Below are positions 59,990 through 64,000 of a stretch of DNA of 64,000 nt, piece by piece. The first letter of the stretch is position 1. Each line of letters opens with the position of its first letter. This DNA is from Uranotaenia lowii (lineage: Eukaryota > Arthropoda > Insecta > Diptera > Culicidae), in assembly GCF_029784155.1 (NCBI RefSeq), contig NC_073692.1, positions 428,711,324-428,775,323 on the forward strand. Direction: 5' to 3'. A program made the translations under genes and the position numbers. The notes beneath the pieces are model-generated. The model ran no database searches and was not told the DNA's origin. It saw nothing but the letters and a program-made list of their open reading frames with translations.

Positions 59990-60330
59990 CATTTTCTTCC
60001 CACCTGTCTCTTTCTTCCGTTTGGTTACCTTTCTTTCTCTTTTCCTGTAGGCACAAAATCCGCATAAATGGCAAGGATATACTTTCATAACACCAACATT
60101 TTGCGATCACTGTGGTTCGATGCTGCATGGGATCGCGCATCAGGGTTTAAAATGTTCAGGTACATTCCTCCTATCACCAGTTTTATTCGCCCGGAAAGAA
60201 TATTCTGAGTTACTCTCTCGCTCTCTCTGTCTCTTTCTTTCAAACCCTTTTCTCCCTCTCTCTGTTTTTCTTACATTTTTATCTCTCTATTTGCTCTCTC
60301 TAACATGCTCCTCCCTCTGTCTTTCTCTTT
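59990..60330 (+). promoter_or_regulatory. CU-rich tracts flanking PKC exon 3b
   Basis: Upstream of exon 3b (59998-60048) and downstream (60210-60330) the RNA is dense in CUUU, UCUCUCU and UUCUUUC words, typical binding sites for PTB/hephaestus-type splicing regulators. Exon 3a has no such tract upstream. A role in exon choice is inferred. Confidence 0.4.
60051..60159 (+). CDS. Protein kinase C, alternative C1B exon 3b
   Basis: A 109-nt exon (phase 0 to phase 1) encoding AQNPHKWQGYTFIT, then [18 protein letters not shown] and LKCS, with a strong acceptor (CTTTTCCTGTAG) and donor TCAG/GTACAT. All zinc-ligand positions of exon 3a are kept, but the membrane-facing loop differs: C1 positions 20, 22, 24 and 25 are Met, His, Ile, Ala instead of Leu, Tyr, Leu, Ile. 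Since 112 and 109 both leave remainder 1 on division by 3, including both or skipping both would shift the frame. It is not a pseudo-exon by appearance: open frame, intact sites and conserved ligands. Tissue use is unknown; an isoform with altered diacylglycerol affinity is an inference. Confidence 0.92.
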
Positions 60331-61682
60331 GAATTTATTAAAAATAAACTTTACCATTCTTCATATTCACCCATCCGAAAATTGCCTTTCATTTTGAGTT
60401 TTGTTTTACCTCTTCTGCATTTTGTTTATTTTGGACATTTCGATTTGTCCCTTTAAAAAAAACAAAAACAACATCAAGAACCACGTCTACCGTTTTAGTA
60501 AGAACCAAAAGCAAGAACACTATCACTGTTGGACCGTTTTGGTGAGCCTGATGATTGTCTTCCGTTGGTTTTTTTTGGCATTTTCTAGTGAACAAATAGA
60601 AAAACAAAATGGTTGCTCTACCCTGCTTGAACTTTTGAATTAGATGAAAACACAATAGACATAGATTGCGTGGGTCTCTTCCAAAGGAAATCCACGATGC
60701 CTTAGTACCAGGTGTTAGCGTTTTAGATGACATGCAACACACCGGATCCAAACTGCACACCACAAGCGTAGACGTATGAATGCAATTCAGGGAGCTCTAG
60801 AGCTAGAACGCTCATTTTCCGTAAAACAACACTACTGCACCCGTCGTAATCGTCGATATCTAAGTAGTCTGCTTTCAAAAGAAAGAAAGAATGCGTCTAA
60901 TTGCTACACATATTTCAATGGTTCGATCTAGTAGCCCGGAAATGATGAAACGCCTCTCCTAGAACCAATATGTCGTTTAGAAGCGAAACTGATAGAGTTT
61001 TGCCTGTGATACGTAGTGACCATTGCATGCATACTAGTTTGATTCCGAATATTATTCCTCATAAGGACGTTTGGATAGGTCAGAACTACCTTTTTCCTGT
61101 CGGTTTCTGGATTTTGGTTGTTCCTTTGAATCTACAGAAAATCACGGATTATAAGCTTTTTTATCAAAAAAAAAAAAAAAAACATTTTCAATGCAAACAG
61201 TAATTGCATTCGTTGATTTTATACTTAAAAGCTTATTTTAAAATATGTTTCTTGAATCTCCCGGATCATTTGGAGGGTACAATTAAAACAAAAATCAAAC
61301 TGTTAATGAAATTGCTTTCTTTTTTTGTATGAATATTGGAGACGGTAATGTTATATCCAGTTGACACCGGGACCCTCAAAATACATGGTTTTAGTAGGTG
61401 TTATTGTTGACAATCGGAGTGTTTATGTGGTGAAAATGTTTCCACGTAGTCCATACCATATTCTAAGAGTTTCAAAACAATCTTTATAGTTTATGTTACC
61501 ATGATTGATACAAGATCATAAACGCTGCTTCTATCATAAATCTGGTCATATTCGTTAATAGTATCTCAAGATAAAAAGATGGACGATTTGGAACCTACCA
61601 TTTTTTTCCTTCTAGATATTTCAATCCGAGGAAGTTTATTCATACTTGAATCTGATGAGTAATTATACTGCTATGAACAATA
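60331..61682 (+). other. PKC intron, no exon seen
   Basis: A poly-A run at 61168-61182. The C1B second half (expected with the DMNVHKQC-type motif) is absent here and through 64000, so it lies beyond the window. Confidence 0.5.
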
Positions 61683-63178
61683 GACTGAGTCGATTTGGGG
61701 TCATTTTTGAATTTCTAAAACCCTGGGGTCTAAAAAGCTTCGTCTTTGTCCAAAGCTCATCCATGATTTTTTGCAGAATTTTTTACTAACGTTTACATGA
61801 GTAAATTTGAACTTTTAGGTTTGTATGGGAAAATTGAATATTTTGTACTGAAAAATCAACTTCATTTTGATTTCTTCTGTGGAACCGGACCAGTTGACAG
61901 TGTTTATGCCAATTTATAAAATTATTAAATTTTTTTTTCTGGGAAATTCCGGCTTGCAGTCTATTTTAGAGCAAACACGATTTTTGTTTTATGTATCCAA
62001 CGTTTCAATCCGTTTTGGATCTTCTTCAGGGACTAAAAAGTTTCGTTTTCTTGTTTTTGTCGACAAGAAAACGACACTTTTTAGTTCCTGAAGAAGATCC
62101 AAAACGGATTGGAACGTTGGATACATAAAACAAAAATCGTTTTTGCTCTAAAATAGACTGCAAGCCGGAATTTCCCAGAAAAAAACATAAAAATCAGTCG
62201 ATTCCCAAACATATAAAATTATTAAAGGAAATTTTTCGCTGAACAACTTTGTGGAAGACTGTAACTTCGTATTTAATTAGGTAAAAAAGTTTTTAGCTGT
62301 TTAACAGAGGTATGTCTTTTCGCATTGATAAGCAATAAATTCAATTGACATCCCTGCACTGTGCCTAGTGAGGTATTGCATGGCTACTTTTCATGCAATA
62401 AGGCATTTCCCCACTTGTCAGACGAACAGCTGATTTCTCATGTTTACATTATTTCGGCATATCGTGGTAGGGTAAACATAACAACAACATTACGCATGTT
62501 CAATGGCCAGATAATAACAAAATACAATTGGCTATGCAATTGTAGTCGTTTTGCAAGCGCACCTTGGTGAGCAGAATATAAATTCGTTATTTAATTTATT
62601 GTAAATTCATAAAAAGTTGAGACATGAAGGTATGTTGATGCTCTTAATGAAAGAAATTTTTAAAAGAAAGCATTGAACAGTGCTTATCATCAAAGATCAA
62701 AATGACGACCAGTTGGTGTTTACATTTTTCAAAACAAAAACAAAAAGCTACCATACCACAATCTGTCTCAGGAAATACTCTATACCTCGCTAGGCACAGT
62801 GCAGGGATGTTAATTGAATTTATTGCTTATCAATGTGAAAAGTCATATATCTGTTTAACAGTTGATAACTTTTTCGCCTAATAAGATACGAAGTTAAAGT
62901 CTTCGACAAAGTTGTTCAGTGGAAAATTTCCTTTAATAATTTTATAAATTGGCATAAAAACTGTCAGCTGGTTTGGTTCCACAGAAGAAGTCAAAATGAA
63001 GTTGATTTCTCAGTACAAAATATTCAATTTTCCCATACAAACCTAAAAGTTTAAATTTACTCATGTAAACGTTACTTAAAAATTCTGCAAAAAATCATGA
63101 ATGGGTTTTGGGCCAAGGCGAAGCTTTTTAGACCCCAGGGTTCGAGAAATTCGAAAATGACCCCAAATCGACTCAGTC
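61683..63178. mobile_element. Large TA-flanked foldback element
   Basis: Ends GACTGAGTCGATTTGGGGTC (left) and its inverted copy (right) are flanked by TA (61681-61682 and 63179-63180). The arms, each some 450 bp, pair closely from the ends to CCTGCACTGTGCCTAG (near 62353 and 62800), leaving a 400-bp spacer. A 282-bp insertion interrupts the left arm only, so the right arm gives the uninterrupted sequence. Non-coding. Confidence 0.88.
61930..62211 (-). mobile_element. Retroposed hairpin nested in the foldback
   Basis: The 15-bp sequence TATAAAATTATTAAA occurs on both sides (61915-61929 and 62212-62226) but only once in the intact right arm. The insert starts with a T run (poly-A on the minus strand) and is itself a near-perfect inverted repeat around GTCGAC at about 62067: CTGGGAAATTCCGGCTTGCA to ACTAAAAAGT, then back. 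A long target duplication plus terminal poly-A is the mark of LINE-driven retroposition. Confidence 0.75.
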
Positions 63179-63364
63179 TAATGAGCAAGAAGCAATAATC
63201 AAATGCTATTTGTATCGATTTTCTCAAAGTATTTCACAAGGTTTATTTTTTCCTAAGCTTGCAATCCTCAAGTATTGAAATCTGTAGCTTCCTACTCTGG
63301 TTTACAGTATGACCCATAAAAGTATGCGAAAATTTGTCACCAAAGTGCAATCACACTTTTCTAG

Positions 63365-63800
63365 ACGTTAACATGATTTAAAAACTTTTTTCAAAGGCAT
63401 GTAGATGAACATATTAAGGAACAATAACTTGATGTGGTTCAAATCCAGTCTGCTTAGGGGCTAAAGATTCTTCGGCCAAAACTTCATATTGTCTTCCAGT
63501 CAGGTTTATGTCCGCTTCGAGGTATGGCATGGGCTCCATTTTGTTGGAAACCAACTTTCTTGGGTTCATTGAATGTCCATTCTTAAAAAGTTTCTCGTCT
63601 GAGAAAACGACAACCAGCTACTTCTTTTGAACTTAGACAAAAATTGCTCCGGGCGCTCAAGTCTTTGACTAATCGTTGCATGGAACAATTCGAGATATTC
63701 GCTTTCTTAGCCAACCTTTGGACTTTGGATTGATCTTACAGGATTCCGCTTCATTTTTGTCTCGACCGATTTTTAGCGGGACATTTTTAGAAATGTGTTA
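63365..63800 (-). pseudogene. Dead mariner/Tc1-type transposase
   Basis: Read on the minus strand across several shifts: RLAKKANISNCSMQRLVKDL (helix-turn-helix), VVFSDEKLFKNGHS (first catalytic Asp region, near 63590), and FWPKNL-PLSRLDLNH (second Asp region, near 63465), which corresponds to the WPSSSPDLNPLDY motif of mariners. Inverted repeats not identified. Not functional. Confidence 0.65.
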
Positions 63801-64000
63801 GAAATAGTCATGTGTGTTGTATGTTAAATTGCCTGTCACATTTCAATATGGAGATTGACTAAAAAATAAAAACTTGAAAAATATAAAAACAAATAAATCA
63901 TTTTTTTTTATTACAAAAAGTTTAGCAATACCTTGGCCCATAAAGTTTGATGGATTGAAATCTGCCATAAGTTCGATAAATGAAACACATTTTTATTCTT

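Noticed and set aside
60389..60763. 124-codon minus-strand frame in the PKC intron
   Set aside because: Low-complexity hydrophobic and Lys/Asn-rich ends from AT-rich DNA; no domain.

Overview
This window is eukaryotic, TE-rich DNA from an insect, most likely a mosquito (Culicidae, probably a large-genome culicine). The reasons are split exons of a conventional protein kinase C with GT-AG introns of up to 13 kb, an ITmD37E-type transposon (a family I know from mosquitoes), tRNA-derived SINEs, an R1-clade LINE, and many TA-, TTA- and TTAA-flanked MITEs. Species cannot be fixed from sequence alone. One 500-bp block of N (7291-7790) marks an assembly gap. Many long open frames in this window have no ATG or lie in repeats, and I do not treat them as genes.

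The only host gene I can name is a conventional (cPKC-like) protein kinase C on the + strand. A 32-nt microexon (46617-46648) and an 83-nt exon (46757-46839) complete the C1A zinc finger. They are followed by two alternative versions of the first half of C1B: exon 3a at 47938-48049 (112 nt) and exon 3b at 60051-60159 (109 nt), about 12 kb apart. Both run from phase 0 to phase 1, so using both or neither would break the frame: they must be mutually exclusive. They differ at the membrane-inserting diacylglycerol loop (Tyr22 against His22 in C1 numbering). This is the most interesting system in the window. The rest of the gene, upstream and downstream, lies outside or was not found.

Layout. 1-1000: end of a TTAA MITE, a SINE head, and a palindromic TA MITE. 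4380-6479: a Helitron with internal repeats. 8138-12449: a 4.3-kb 9-bp minisatellite that switches strand. 12.45-16.2 kb: unassigned, partly GC-richer DNA. 16.2-18.3 kb: a decayed LINE. 18.9-20.5 kb: a TTA-flanked element with a nested element. 21.9-22.2 kb: a possible antisense exon. 24.1-24.5 kb: a palindrome with two divergent TATA boxes. 28.4-31.6 kb: a deleted ITmD37E copy, an internally deleted Ty3/gypsy element and a LINE fragment. 31981-33478: a complete short non-autonomous LTR element with 5-bp target duplications. 35786-40946: a nearly intact, recently inserted Ty3/gypsy element (minus strand). 41072-42318: an ITmD37E transposon. 43214-44234: a second TTAA MITE carrying a 296-bp Helitron, whose empty site is the copy at 1-364. 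46.6-60.2 kb: PKC exons and introns holding a pogo-like MITE, a SINE, R1 fragments, foldbacks and a GAAGATGGTC-type array. 61683-63178: a large foldback with a nested retroposed hairpin. 63.4-63.8 kb: a dead mariner.

Apart from PKC, the window is mostly a record of nested transposition, and several insertions can be dated or bounded from the sequence itself.
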